Shown here piece after piece: positions 28,591 through 36,664 of a stretch of DNA of 64,000 nucleotides; positions within the stretch are counted from its first letter, which is position 1; every line of letters begins with the position of its first letter. This stretch comes from Bacteroides clarus YIT 12056 (GTDB taxonomy: Bacteria > Bacteroidota > Bacteroidia > Bacteroidales > Bacteroidaceae): assembly GCF_900129655.1 (NCBI RefSeq), contig NZ_FQWK01000004.1:248001-312000 (forward strand), given 5' to 3'. Made by a program: the position numbers and the translations under genes. The notes under the pieces are model-generated. The model did no database searches and was not told the DNA's origin. It saw nothing but the letters and a program-made list of their open reading frames with translations.

Positions 28591-29478
28591 TTATGCAATG
28601 CCATGAGCCGTTGCACTGGCATCAATCTTCTTGATAAGCCCTTGCAGAACTGCACCCGGACCGCATTCCGTAAAGTCGGTAGCACCGTCGGCAACCATAT
28701 TCTTGACTGTTTGAGTCCAGCGTACGGAAGCTGTCAGCTGAGCCACAAGATTCTTCTTGATTTCAGCCGGATCCGTGTGGGGAAGAGCGTCTACATTCTG
28801 ATAGACAGGACATTTCGGAGTATGGATTTCAGTAGCGTTGATAGCTGCTTCCAATTCGACCTTGGCAGGGTTCATCAGCGGAGAGTGGAATGCACCGCCT
28901 ACCTTTAAAGGCAAAGCGCGCTTCGCTCCGGCAGCTTTCATCAGTTCGCAAGCCTTGTTGATGCCTTCAATGGAACCTGAGATTACGATTTGTCCCGGAC
29001 AGTTGTAATTGGCAGCCACGCAAACCTCGCCTTCCGCACTTACCTGTGCGCAGATTTCTTCCACTTTTTCGTCCGGCAAAGCAATGATGGCGGCCATAGT
29101 GGAAGGCTGCGCTTCACAAGCTTTCTGCATTGCCATGGCACGGGCATATACAAGTTTCAGACCGTCTTCAAAGCTCAACGCGCCGGCGGCAACCAATGCG
29201 GAAAACTCACCGAGTGAGTGACCGGCAGTCATTTCCGGTTTGAAATCATCGCCCATACAAAGCGCGGAAATTACCGAGTGAAGGAATACGGCAGGTTGCG
29301 TTACTTTGGTTTGGCGCAAATCTTCGTCCGTGCCGTTGAACATAATATCTGTAATACGATATCCGAGGATATCGTTTGCTTTTTCAAAAAGTTCTTTGGC
29401 TAAAGCCGAATTTTCGTACAAGTCTTTACCCATTCCTACGAACTGAGCACCTTGACCTGGAAATACAAATGCTTTCAT
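28591..29478 (-). CDS. fabD: Malonyl-CoA:ACP transacylase
   Basis: Moves malonyl from CoA to acyl carrier protein at the start of fatty acid elongation. The 295-residue protein has AFVFPGQGAQFVGMGKDL at the N-terminus, the nucleophile Ser88 in GHSLGEFSAL, and a catalytic His in GGAFHSPLM. It is a stand-alone gene with its own -7 box and terminator; other fab genes are not next to it. Confidence 0.95.
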   Translation of the reverse strand: MKAFVFPGQGAQFVGMGKDLYENSALAKELFEKANDILGYRITDIMFNGTDEDLRQTKVTQPAVFLHSVISALCMGDDFKPEMTAGHSLGEFSALVAAGALSFEDGLKLVYARAMAMQKACEAQPSTMAAIIALPDEKVEEICAQVSAEGEVCVAANYNCPGQIVISGSIEGINKACELMKAAGAKRALPLKVGGAFHSPLMNPAKVELEAAINATEIHTPKCPVYQNVDALPHTDPAEIKKNLVAQLTASVRWTQTVKNMVADGATDFTECGPGAVLQGLIKKIDASATAHGIA

Positions 29479-29514
29479 ATTTACTTATTTTTAGTGTTTA
29501 ATTAAAAAAGTGGT

Positions 29515-29523
29515 GCAAAGGTA
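29515..29523 (-). promoter_or_regulatory. Predicted -7 box for fabD
   Basis: On the minus strand TACCTTTGC lies 37 bp before the start codon. A TTTG on that strand (28-31 bases away) is 24 bp upstream, slightly beyond the usual range. Confidence 0.55.
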
Positions 29524-29820
29524 TAGGTTTTTCTGATAACCACCGCACAAATGGACGTTTTTTGTGCAATGCACTATTTTTACATGTGGTTAGAATACAA
29601 TATGTACCACTTTCGAAGGACAGGCAGGCAAGCGGTAAAATCCTTATAAATTAAGCAGTTTACAGTTATTGTATATCTTACAATTACTTATGCCGGGTAT
29701 CCGCTTAAATTACATATTGTATTTTATACGATAACACAATAAGTTCATATTGTAAAATGTATGATATGTATTTACCTGTAAAATAATGCTTTATAACATC
29801 ATTAAAATATTCTTTTTCTT
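29524..29820. promoter_or_regulatory. Intergenic region with clustered ATTGTA/TACAAT boxes
   Basis: This gap between fabD and the xylose operon is AT-rich and has no gene. It holds ATTGTA boxes at 29668-29673, 29716-29721 and 29749-29754, and TACAAT at 29596-29601 and 29679-29684. ATTGTA-TATCT-TACAAT at 29668-29684 is a palindrome. Two 20-bp direct repeats that begin CATATTGTA (29713-29732 and 29746-29765, 15 of 20 identical) are spaced 33 bp apart. They may be binding sites for a regulator of the operon. Confidence 0.4.
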
Positions 29821-29853
29821 TATTGCAAATTAGAAAAACCTCATTATATTTGC
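29821..29853 (+). promoter_or_regulatory. Promoter of the xylose operon
   Basis: TATATTTGC (29845-29853) is an exact -7 box; ATTG at 29822-29825 lies 19 bp upstream and has one mismatch to TTTG. The predicted start is near 29860. Confidence 0.65.
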
Positions 29854-29873
29854 AGCCGTTAAACATAAATATT

Positions 29874-30605
29874 ATGCAAAACATGGAACATAACATGCCG
29901 TTGGCCAACAATCATATTTCCGTAGATTGTGTAGTGATCGGTTTTGACGGAGAGCAATTGAAAGTTCTGCTGATTAAACGGGCGGGAGAGGAAGAAGGTG
30001 AAATCTTTCATGACATGAAACTTCCCGGCAGTTTGATTTATATGGACGAGGATTTGGATGAAGCTGCCCAACGGGTACTGAACGAATTGACAGGTCTCAA
30101 AAATGTAAATCTGATGCAGTTCAAGGCATTCGGTTCCAAAAACCGCACCAAAGACCCTAAGGATGTGCACTGGCTGGAGCGGGCCATGCAGTCCAAAGTG
30201 GAGCGTATCGTAACCATCGCATACCTCTCGCTGGTAAAGATAGACCGTGCGCTGAATCGCGATTTGGACGATTATATGGCAAGTTGGGTGGCTTTGCCGG
30301 ACATCAAAGCGCTGGCATTCGACCATAACCTTATCATCAAAGAGGCTATGACCTACATCCGCCAATATATAGAGTTTAATCCATCGTCATTGTTTGATTT
30401 GCTGCCGCGTAAATTTACGGCATCCCAGCTTCGCACCTTATACGAATTATTGTACGGCAAACAGATTGATGTGCGCAATTTCCATAAAAAGATAGCCCTC
30501 ATGGAATATGTGGTTCCCTTGGAAGAAAAACAACAAGGCGTAGCCCACCGCGCTGCACGGTATTATCGGTTTGACAAAAAGATATATAATAAGGTGAGAC
30601 GATGA
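29874..30605 (+). CDS. Nudix-type transcriptional regulator of the xylose operon
   Basis: The ATG at 29874 is chosen because the predicted transcript start (about 29860) lies downstream of the farthest upstream in-frame start at 29823. The 243-residue protein has a Nudix-like fold (HISVDCVVIGFDGEQLKVLLIKR, KLPGSLIYMDEDLDEAAQRVLNELTGL) followed by a C-terminal winged-helix part (PRKFTASQLRTLYELLYGKQIDVRNFHKKIALMEYV). The Nudix box lacks the full catalytic Glu pattern, as in NrtR/AraR-type regulators of Bacteroidetes. By context it is the likely sensor and regulator of xylose catabolism; the effector is not shown. Confidence 0.82.
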   Translation: MQNMEHNMPLANNHISVDCVVIGFDGEQLKVLLIKRAGEEEGEIFHDMKLPGSLIYMDEDLDEAAQRVLNELTGLKNVNLMQFKAFGSKNRTKDPKDVHWLERAMQSKVERIVTIAYLSLVKIDRALNRDLDDYMASWVALPDIKALAFDHNLIIKEAMTYIRQYIEFNPSSLFDLLPRKFTASQLRTLYELLYGKQIDVRNFHKKIALMEYVVPLEEKQQGVAHRAARYYRFDKKIYNKVRR

Positions 30606-30643
30606 AATCATAAATCATAAATTAAAAATCATAAATCTTCATC
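30606..30643 (+). repeat. Short AATCATAA repeats before xylB
   Basis: Between the regulator stop and the xylB start, AATCATAA-type units occur three times. They fill the leader of xylB and leave no obvious Shine-Dalgarno sequence. Confidence 0.6.
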
Positions 30644-32131
30644 ATGTATTTATTAGGTTATGACATCGGCAGCTCGTCCGTAAAAGCGAGTTTGGTAAAC
30701 GCAGAAAGTGGTAAATGTGTCTCTTCTGCATTCTTTCCGAAAACAGAGGCGGAAATTATCGCCGTAAAACCGGGTTGGGCGGAACAAAATCCGGAAAACT
30801 GGTGGGAAAACTTAAAATTGGCTACGCAAGCCGTATTGGCAGATTCCCGTGTGGATGCGGCAGATATCAAAGCAATCGGCATCTCTTACCAGATGCATGG
30901 ACTGGTGTGCGTTGACAAAGACCAACATGTATTGCGCCCGGCAATCATCTGGTGTGATTCAAGAGCAGTGCCTTACGGACAAAAAGCTTTTGAAACGTTG
31001 GGAGAGGAAGTGTGCCTTTCTCATCTGTTGAACTCTCCGGGTAACTTCACGGCATCCAAACTTGCCTGGATAAAGGAAAATGAGCCTTCTGTCTATGAGA
31101 AGATATACAAGATTATGCTGCCCGGCGATTACATTGCCATGAAGTTGAGCGGTACAATCTGCACTACCGTATCAGGCTTGTCGGAAGGTATGTTCTGGGA
31201 TTTCAAGAACAACCGGGTAGCGGACTTCCTGATGAAATATTATGGTTTTGACCATTCGTTGATAGCCGATATCAAACCGACTTTTTCCGAACAAGGACGT
31301 GTAAATGCTACGGCTGCACAGGAATTGGGTTTGAAAGAGGGTACGCCAATTACATACCGTGCCGGTGACCAGCCTAATAACGCATTGTCACTGAATGTAT
31401 TCAATCCCGGTGAAATTGCATCTACCGCAGGAACATCCGGAGTAGTGTACGGTGTGAACGGTGAAGTGAATTATGACCCGAAATCACGTGTCAACACCTT
31501 TGCGCACGTCAATCACACCGCAGAACAAACCCGTTTGGGAGTTCTCTTGTGCATCAACGGTACGGGTATTCTCAACTCGTGGGTGAAACGCACCGTTGCT
31601 CCCGAAGGTATTTCTTACAACGACATGAATATTCTTGCGGCTCAAGCTCCCATCGGCAGTGCAGGTGTCAGTATCCTGCCTTTTGGCAACGGTGCAGAGC
31701 GTATGCTGGAAAACAAGGAGATAGGTTGTTCCGTTCAGGGTGTCAACTTTAACCAGCATGGCAAGCAGCACATTATCCGTGCCGCACAGGAAGGAATCGT
31801 ATTCTCCTTTAAATATGGTATCGATATTATGGAGCAAATGGGTATTCCGGTACAAAAAATCCATGCGGGCAAGGCCAATATGTTCCTCAGTCCGCTGTTC
31901 CGCGAAACACTGGCCGGCGTAACGGGAGCGGTAATCGAACTTTATGATACCGACGGTTCGGTAGGTGCGGCCAAAGGCGCAGGTATAGGCGCGGGTATTT
32001 ATAAAGACAATAACGAAGCTTTTGCAACATTGGAGAAACTGGAAATCATAGAGCCGAAGCAGTCCGACCGTCAGGCTTACGCAGATGCGTATGCACGTTG
32101 GAAACAATGTCTGGACATCAATATGAAATAG
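30644..32131 (+). CDS. xylB: Xylulokinase
   Basis: Phosphorylates D-xylulose to xylulose 5-phosphate. The 495-residue FGGY kinase has the ATP/phosphate loops [18 protein letters not shown] at the start, the substrate segment [12 protein letters not shown], and [27 protein letters not shown] in the middle. The C-terminal FGGY-like block is [43 protein letters not shown]. It lies 38 bp after the regulator gene and 49 bp before xylA. Confidence 0.95.
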   Translation: MYLLGYDIGSSSVKASLVNAESGKCVSSAFFPKTEAEIIAVKPGWAEQNPENWWENLKLATQAVLADSRVDAADIKAIGISYQMHGLVCVDKDQHVLRPAIIWCDSRAVPYGQKAFETLGEEVCLSHLLNSPGNFTASKLAWIKENEPSVYEKIYKIMLPGDYIAMKLSGTICTTVSGLSEGMFWDFKNNRVADFLMKYYGFDHSLIADIKPTFSEQGRVNATAAQELGLKEGTPITYRAGDQPNNALSLNVFNPGEIASTAGTSGVVYGVNGEVNYDPKSRVNTFAHVNHTAEQTRLGVLLCINGTGILNSWVKRTVAPEGISYNDMNILAAQAPIGSAGVSILPFGNGAERMLENKEIGCSVQGVNFNQHGKQHIIRAAQEGIVFSFKYGIDIMEQMGIPVQKIHAGKANMFLSPLFRETLAGVTGAVIELYDTDGSVGAAKGAGIGAGIYKDNNEAFATLEKLEIIEPKQSDRQAYADAYARWKQCLDINMK

Positions 32132-32180
32132 CAAACAGTTAAACAGTAAATATATTAATCCTTTAAAAACAATTAGAATT

Positions 32181-33497
32181 ATGGCAACAAAAGAGTATTT
32201 TCCCGGTATAGGAAAAATTAAATTCGAAGGTAAAGAAAGTATGAATCCGATGGCATTCCGCTATTACGATGCAGAAAAAGTCATCATGGGTAAGAAAATG
32301 AAAGACTGGTTGAAGTTTGCCATGGCATGGTGGCACACACTCTGCGCAGAAGGCGGCGACCAGTTTGGCGGCGGCACAAAACAGTTCCCCTGGAATGGTG
32401 ATGCCGACAAAGTACAGGCTGCCAAGAATAAAATGGACGCAGGTTTTGAATTCATGCAAAAGATGGGCATCGAATACTATTGCTTCCACGACGTAGACCT
32501 TTGCGAAGAAGCCGCTACCATTGAAGAATATGAAGCAAACTTGAAAGCTATCGTTGCTTACGCAAAGCAAAAACAGGCAGAAACCGGCATCAAACTGCTG
32601 TGGGGTACTGCCAACGTATTCAGCCACGCACGTTATATGAACGGTGCCGCTACCAATCCCGATTTCGACGTTGTAGCCCGCGCCGCCGTTCAAATTAAGA
32701 ACGCCATCGACGCTACAATCGAATTAGGCGGTTCAAACTATGTATTCTGGGGCGGACGCGAAGGTTATATGTCTTTGCTGAACACCGACCAGAAACGTGA
32801 AAAGGAACACCTTGCACAAATGTTGACTATCGCACGCGACTATGCCCGTGCACGTGGCTTCAAAGGCACGTTCCTGATTGAGCCGAAACCGATGGAACCG
32901 ACCAAGCATCAATATGATGTGGATACGGAAACTGTTATCGGCTTCCTGAAAGCTCACGGTTTGGATAAAGATTTCAAAGTGAATATCGAAGTAAACCACG
33001 CTACACTGGCAGGCCATACATTCGAACACGAACTTGCCGTTGCCGTAGATAACGGTATGTTGGGTTCTATCGACGCCAACCGTGGTGATTACCAGAACGG
33101 TTGGGATACAGACCAATTCCCTATCGACAACTACGAACTGACGCAAGCCATGATGCAAATCATCCGCAATGACGGTTTGGGTAACGGCGGTACTAACTTC
33201 GACGCTAAAACCCGTCGTAACTCTACCGACCTCGAAGATATCTTCATCGCTCACATTGCCGGTATGGACGCTATGGCACGTGCCTTGGAAAGCGCTGCCA
33301 AGTTGCTCGAAGAATCTCCTTATAAGAAAATGCTCGCTGACCGTTACGCTTCTTTCGACGGCGGTAAGGGTAAGGAATTTGAAGATGGCAAGCTGACTTT
33401 GGAAGATGTCGTGGCTTATGCGAAAGCTAACGGCGAGCCGAAGCAAACCAGCGGCAAGCAAGAATTGTACGAAGCAATCGTAAATATGTATTGCTGA
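32181..33497 (+). CDS. xylA: Xylose isomerase
   Basis: Converts D-xylose to D-xylulose. At 438 residues it is a class II xylose isomerase. The metal and substrate residues are present: [57 protein letters not shown], and [17 protein letters not shown]. Codons are strongly biased to those of highly expressed genes, such as repeated GGT and GCT, unlike the neighbouring regulator. Followed by a 122-bp gap with an inverted-repeat element. Confidence 0.96.
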   Translation: MATKEYFPGIGKIKFEGKESMNPMAFRYYDAEKVIMGKKMKDWLKFAMAWWHTLCAEGGDQFGGGTKQFPWNGDADKVQAAKNKMDAGFEFMQKMGIEYYCFHDVDLCEEAATIEEYEANLKAIVAYAKQKQAETGIKLLWGTANVFSHARYMNGAATNPDFDVVARAAVQIKNAIDATIELGGSNYVFWGGREGYMSLLNTDQKREKEHLAQMLTIARDYARARGFKGTFLIEPKPMEPTKHQYDVDTETVIGFLKAHGLDKDFKVNIEVNHATLAGHTFEHELAVAVDNGMLGSIDANRGDYQNGWDTDQFPIDNYELTQAMMQIIRNDGLGNGGTNFDAKTRRNSTDLEDIFIAHIAGMDAMARALESAAKLLEESPYKKMLADRYASFDGGKGKEFEDGKLTLEDVVAYAKANGEPKQTSGKQELYEAIVNMYC

Positions 33498-33505
33498 TAA
33501 ATAGG

Positions 33506-33613
33506 GGTTAGTGACGAGTGATTAGCGGTTAGTGATTAGTGATAATTGTTTATCACCCATCACTTATCATTAATCGCTCATCACTAATCCCTAATCACTA
33601 ACTCCTAATCACT
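33506..33613 (+). repeat. GTGATTAG/CTAATCAC imperfect inverted repeat between xylA and xylE
   Basis: The left arm (33506-33545) contains several GTGATTAG or TTAGTGA units; the right arm (33552-33613) contains their complements CACTAATC and CTAATCAC. The whole can fold into one long imperfect hairpin in the mRNA, ending only a few bases before the xylE start. Confidence 0.75.
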
Positions 33614-33619
33614 ATTATC

Positions 33620-35095
33620 ATGAATTATACAGAAAAAGGTAGCAAGCTCTACCTCTTCTCTATCGTACTTGTGGCCGTCATTGGCGGTCTGCTTTTCGGT
33701 TATGATACCGCGGTTATCTCCGGCGCTGAAAAGGGACTGCAAGCTTTTTTTATGGGGGCCGATTTTGAATACACAGATGCAATACACGGCATTACATCAT
33801 CCAGCGCACTGATAGGTTGTATCATCGGTAGTGCCGTCTCCGGTTTTTTTGCTTCCAGATTAGGGCGCAAGAACTCTCTCTTTTTGGCCGGTATCCTGTT
33901 CTTTTTATCGGCGCTGGGTTCATATTACCCGGAATTCCTGTTCTTCGAACACGGCGTTCCTTCCTATTCTCTTTTGGTAGCGTTCAACTTTTACCGGGTT
34001 TTGGGTGGTGTAGGCGTAGGACTGGCTTCTGCCATTTGTCCGATGTACATTGCCGAAATTGCTCCGAGTAACATTCGCGGAACATTGGTGTCATGGAACC
34101 AGTTTGCCATTATCTTCGGTCAGTTGGTGGTGTATTTCGTGAACTTCCTGATTTTGGGCAGTCATGCCAATCCTGTAATCGATTTGGTGAACGGAGTAAA
34201 TCAGATAATGAACCCCGAAGCTGCTGCATGGACCACAGAAACCGGTTGGCGTTTGATGTTTGTCAGCGAGGCTGTTCCGGCGGGATTATTCGCATTGCTG
34301 GTATTGCTGGTTCCTGAAACGCCGCGTTACCTTGCCATGTGCGGCAGAGATGAAAAGGCTCTGAATGTATTGAGCCGAATCAACGGTTCGTCACAAGCCA
34401 AAGTAATTCTGGCCGAGATAAAAGCCACTACCGAAGAAAAGACGGAAAAACTATTTACGTACGGTTGGATGGTTATCTTCATCGGCATCATGTTGAGCGT
34501 ATTCCAACAGGCTGTCGGTATCAATGCCGTACTGTATTTTGCCCCGCGTATATTCGATACAATGGGGATGGCTAATCCTATGGTGCAGACAGTGCTCATG
34601 GGTGTCGTGAATATCCTGTTTACCTTGCTGGCCGTATTCACTGTTGAGAAATGGGGACGCAAGCCGTTGCTTATTTCCGGTTCCATCGGTATGGCCGTAG
34701 GAGCTTTCGGTGTGGCGCTTTGCAACATCGTCACAGGACTTCCGGCGATAATCTCCGTTATCAGCATTATGATTTACAGCGCTTCGTTTATGTTCAGTTG
34801 GGGACCCATCTGCTGGGTATTGATTGCCGAAATCTTCCCGAATACCATCCGTGGTGCTGCAGTAGCTATTGCGGTGGCATTCCAATGGATTTTCAACTTC
34901 ATTGTTTCGTCTACTTTCCTACCGATGTACAACATGCGCCTCGGGGAAATGGGAGATAAGTTCGGCCACATGTTCGCCTATGCTCTTTATGGCATTATCT
35001 GCGTAGTGGCGGCCATCTTCGTATGGAAGCTCGTACCCGAAACGAAAGGCAAGACTTTGGAAGATATGACCAAGCTTTGGAAGAAAAAGAAATAA
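33620..35095 (+). CDS. xylE: D-xylose:proton symporter
   Basis: A 491-residue MFS sugar transporter with 12 membrane segments in the inner membrane. Sugar-porter signatures are visible: GGLLFGYDTAVISGAEKGL near the start, SRLGRKNSLFLAG after helix 2-3, YRVLGGVGVGLASAICPMYIAEIAP, PETPRYLAMCGRDEKAL before the central loop, FQQAVGINAVLYFAPRIFD, VEKWGRKPLLISG, and PETKGKTLEDM at the C-terminus. It closely resembles E. coli XylE. Last gene of the operon, followed by a terminator. Confidence 0.95.
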   Translation: MNYTEKGSKLYLFSIVLVAVIGGLLFGYDTAVISGAEKGLQAFFMGADFEYTDAIHGITSSSALIGCIIGSAVSGFFASRLGRKNSLFLAGILFFLSALGSYYPEFLFFEHGVPSYSLLVAFNFYRVLGGVGVGLASAICPMYIAEIAPSNIRGTLVSWNQFAIIFGQLVVYFVNFLILGSHANPVIDLVNGVNQIMNPEAAAWTTETGWRLMFVSEAVPAGLFALLVLLVPETPRYLAMCGRDEKALNVLSRINGSSQAKVILAEIKATTEEKTEKLFTYGWMVIFIGIMLSVFQQAVGINAVLYFAPRIFDTMGMANPMVQTVLMGVVNILFTLLAVFTVEKWGRKPLLISGSIGMAVGAFGVALCNIVTGLPAIISVISIMIYSASFMFSWGPICWVLIAEIFPNTIRGAAVAIAVAFQWIFNFIVSSTFLPMYNMRLGEMGDKFGHMFAYALYGIICVVAAIFVWKLVPETKGKTLEDMTKLWKKKK

Positions 35096-35125
35096 GTTCG
35101 TAAGGACTTCATTCAACAGAATATG

Positions 35126-35166
35126 AAAGGCTGTGCGATTCGAAATGAATTGCACAGCCTTTTGCG
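35126..35166 (+). terminator. Terminator after xylE
   Basis: AAAGGCTGTGC (35126-35136) pairs with GCACAGCCTTT (35152-35162), followed by a short T/G-rich tail. It ends the xylose operon. Confidence 0.8.
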
Positions 35167-35190
35167 TTTAAACCTCTCGACTTTTGATGC

Positions 35191-35305
35191 CTACCATCAG
35201 GTGGTACTGCTCGTACCAAGGCATGGTACGGAGACTGCCACCCGGTGGTACACCGCGTACCTCAACATGGTACGGTCGGTACCAAGGCATGAAATAAGTT
35301 GGTAC
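35191..35305. repeat. 22-bp periodic GGTAC/GTACC box array 1
   Basis: GGTAC boxes start at 35203, 35225, 35247 and 35269, exactly 22 bp apart. Each is followed after five variable bases by GTACC (35213, 35257, 35279; CTGCC at 35235 is degenerate). A further partial box CTACC lies at 35191. The right end has degenerate GAAAT at 35291 and GGTAC at 35301. Spacers differ between units. It lies in a convergent intergenic region after the xylE terminator. See the finding for details. Confidence 0.85.
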
Positions 35306-35337
35306 ATGCAGTTATTTGATTATAAGCATGCCGTTGC

Positions 35338-36531
35338 CTATCGTAATATATCCCTGATTCGTTCAAACTGTCCGTCGGTTTTTTCCGGAACAATCTGCAA
35401 AAGATAGGATAAAAGGGGATAGATGTCTACATTCACAAAACCTTTGGCAGTATATCCTGTTTTAAAATCCGGTCCGATGGCACGAAACATCACCTGCATA
35501 TCGGGACTTTGAGGGAAATATCCATGCGCGCCTTTGGTGTCACGCGCCACATCCGTGAACTGCCATCCAAGTTCCGGAGCAACGACAATATCTCCTATGC
35601 GGTCACTGCTGCCGTAATGCAGTTCTGCGGGAATCTCCTCTTTTTTCCATACGTTGATATGGGCCGCTTTTTTCAGTGTATTATAGATAGAATCACGATA
35701 TTCGGGTTTAGAAAATATGGAAGTAGGCGTACGGCCGTCTACCACTTCACACCATTCCGGTTTTAAATAATCATTTATATTGACTACACGCTCAGCGCTG
35801 ATATCGGTCATGCCGTGGTCTGAAGTGACAATAAGATTGACATCTCCGGCAAAAGGAAGGGCTTCTATCTTTTTTCTCAATACTCCCATCAGGCTGTCCA
35901 TACGCTGAACCACTGCGCCTGTCTGCGAACTGCGCAGACCGTTATGATGTCCGCTGCCGTCAGGTTCTTCAAAATACAACATGACAAGTCCGGGACGTTC
36001 TTCCTCGGGCTTTTGCAGCCAGGTCAGCACAGTATCTATTCGTTGTTCAAAACTCAGAAAAGGTTTGGCGTTCCAAGGCCTGTAATAAGTGGGATGATTG
36101 TTTTTGATGGCAATGTCAGCACCTACCCAATACATGTTGCCGGTTTTAATACCTTGTTTCTGGGCTGTAATCCATATCGGCTCCCCTAAGTAATATTCCG
36201 GATTGTTACGGGTGACGGAATCGCCCATCGAATACTGCCGTTTGTTTTTTGCATCCCAAAAGGTATTGTTGATTATGCCGTGATGGTCGGGAACCAACCC
36301 GGTAGCCAGGGTATAGTGATTGGGAAATGTAGAAGCGGGATAGGAGGGAAGCATTACGGCTTTTACCCCATCTGCCGCCATACGGTCTAAATTGGGAGTT
36401 CGGTACATGGCGGGATAGTCCCAACGAAAACCGTCCAGTGAAACAATAACGGTGTAGTGCTTTTTCGGATTTGCCGCATTCAGTGAAAGCAAAAATAAAG
36501 CGCTGAATGCCAACATCATAAGTTTACGCAT
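35338..36531 (-). CDS. Secreted alkaline phosphatase superfamily (nucleotide pyrophosphatase/phosphodiesterase)
   Basis: A 397-residue protein with a cleavable signal peptide (about 1-20). It matches the NPP branch of the alkaline phosphatase superfamily: metal ligand in VIVSLDGFRWDYP, nucleophile Thr in YPASTFPNHYTLATG, ligand-rich EEPDGSGHHNG, and TSDHGMTD, with a final His in KGAHGYFP. The predicted reaction is hydrolysis of phosphodiesters or pyrophosphates (for example nucleotides or glycerophosphodiesters) in the periplasm. The substrate is not resolved. It is monocistronic and convergent with the xylose operon. Confidence 0.9.
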   Translation of the reverse strand: MRKLMMLAFSALFLLSLNAANPKKHYTVIVSLDGFRWDYPAMYRTPNLDRMAADGVKAVMLPSYPASTFPNHYTLATGLVPDHHGIINNTFWDAKNKRQYSMGDSVTRNNPEYYLGEPIWITAQKQGIKTGNMYWVGADIAIKNNHPTYYRPWNAKPFLSFEQRIDTVLTWLQKPEEERPGLVMLYFEEPDGSGHHNGLRSSQTGAVVQRMDSLMGVLRKKIEALPFAGDVNLIVTSDHGMTDISAERVVNINDYLKPEWCEVVDGRTPTSIFSKPEYRDSIYNTLKKAAHINVWKKEEIPAELHYGSSDRIGDIVVAPELGWQFTDVARDTKGAHGYFPQSPDMQVMFRAIGPDFKTGYTAKGFVNVDIYPLLSYLLQIVPEKTDGQFERIRDILR

Positions 36532-36629
36532 ATCTTATTTATATTTAGTATGTGCGGGGATAAATATCATTTTGGCGGTAAAGGTAGGAAAAAATCATAT
36601 CCATAAAGATTAATGTATCGGTAAAACTG

Positions 36630-36638
36630 TAACTTTGC
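36630..36638 (+). promoter_or_regulatory. Predicted -7 box for the GNAT-nitrilase gene
   Basis: TAACTTTGC lies 27 bp before the ATG at 36665. No clear -33 TTTG is seen. Confidence 0.5.
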
Positions 36639-36664
36639 ACTGTTTTTAATTCAGATGTAACACA

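Noticed and set aside
35191..35305. GGTAC array as a CRISPR array
   Set aside because: The conserved boxes are only 5 bp, spacers are 5 and 7 bp, and no cas genes are nearby; CRISPR repeats are 21-48 bp with spacers of about 30 bp.
35203..35305. GGTAC boxes as restriction-site clusters by chance
   Set aside because: Even though GGTACC resembles a common restriction site, the exact 22-bp phase over 4-6 units in two separate arrays is not expected by chance.
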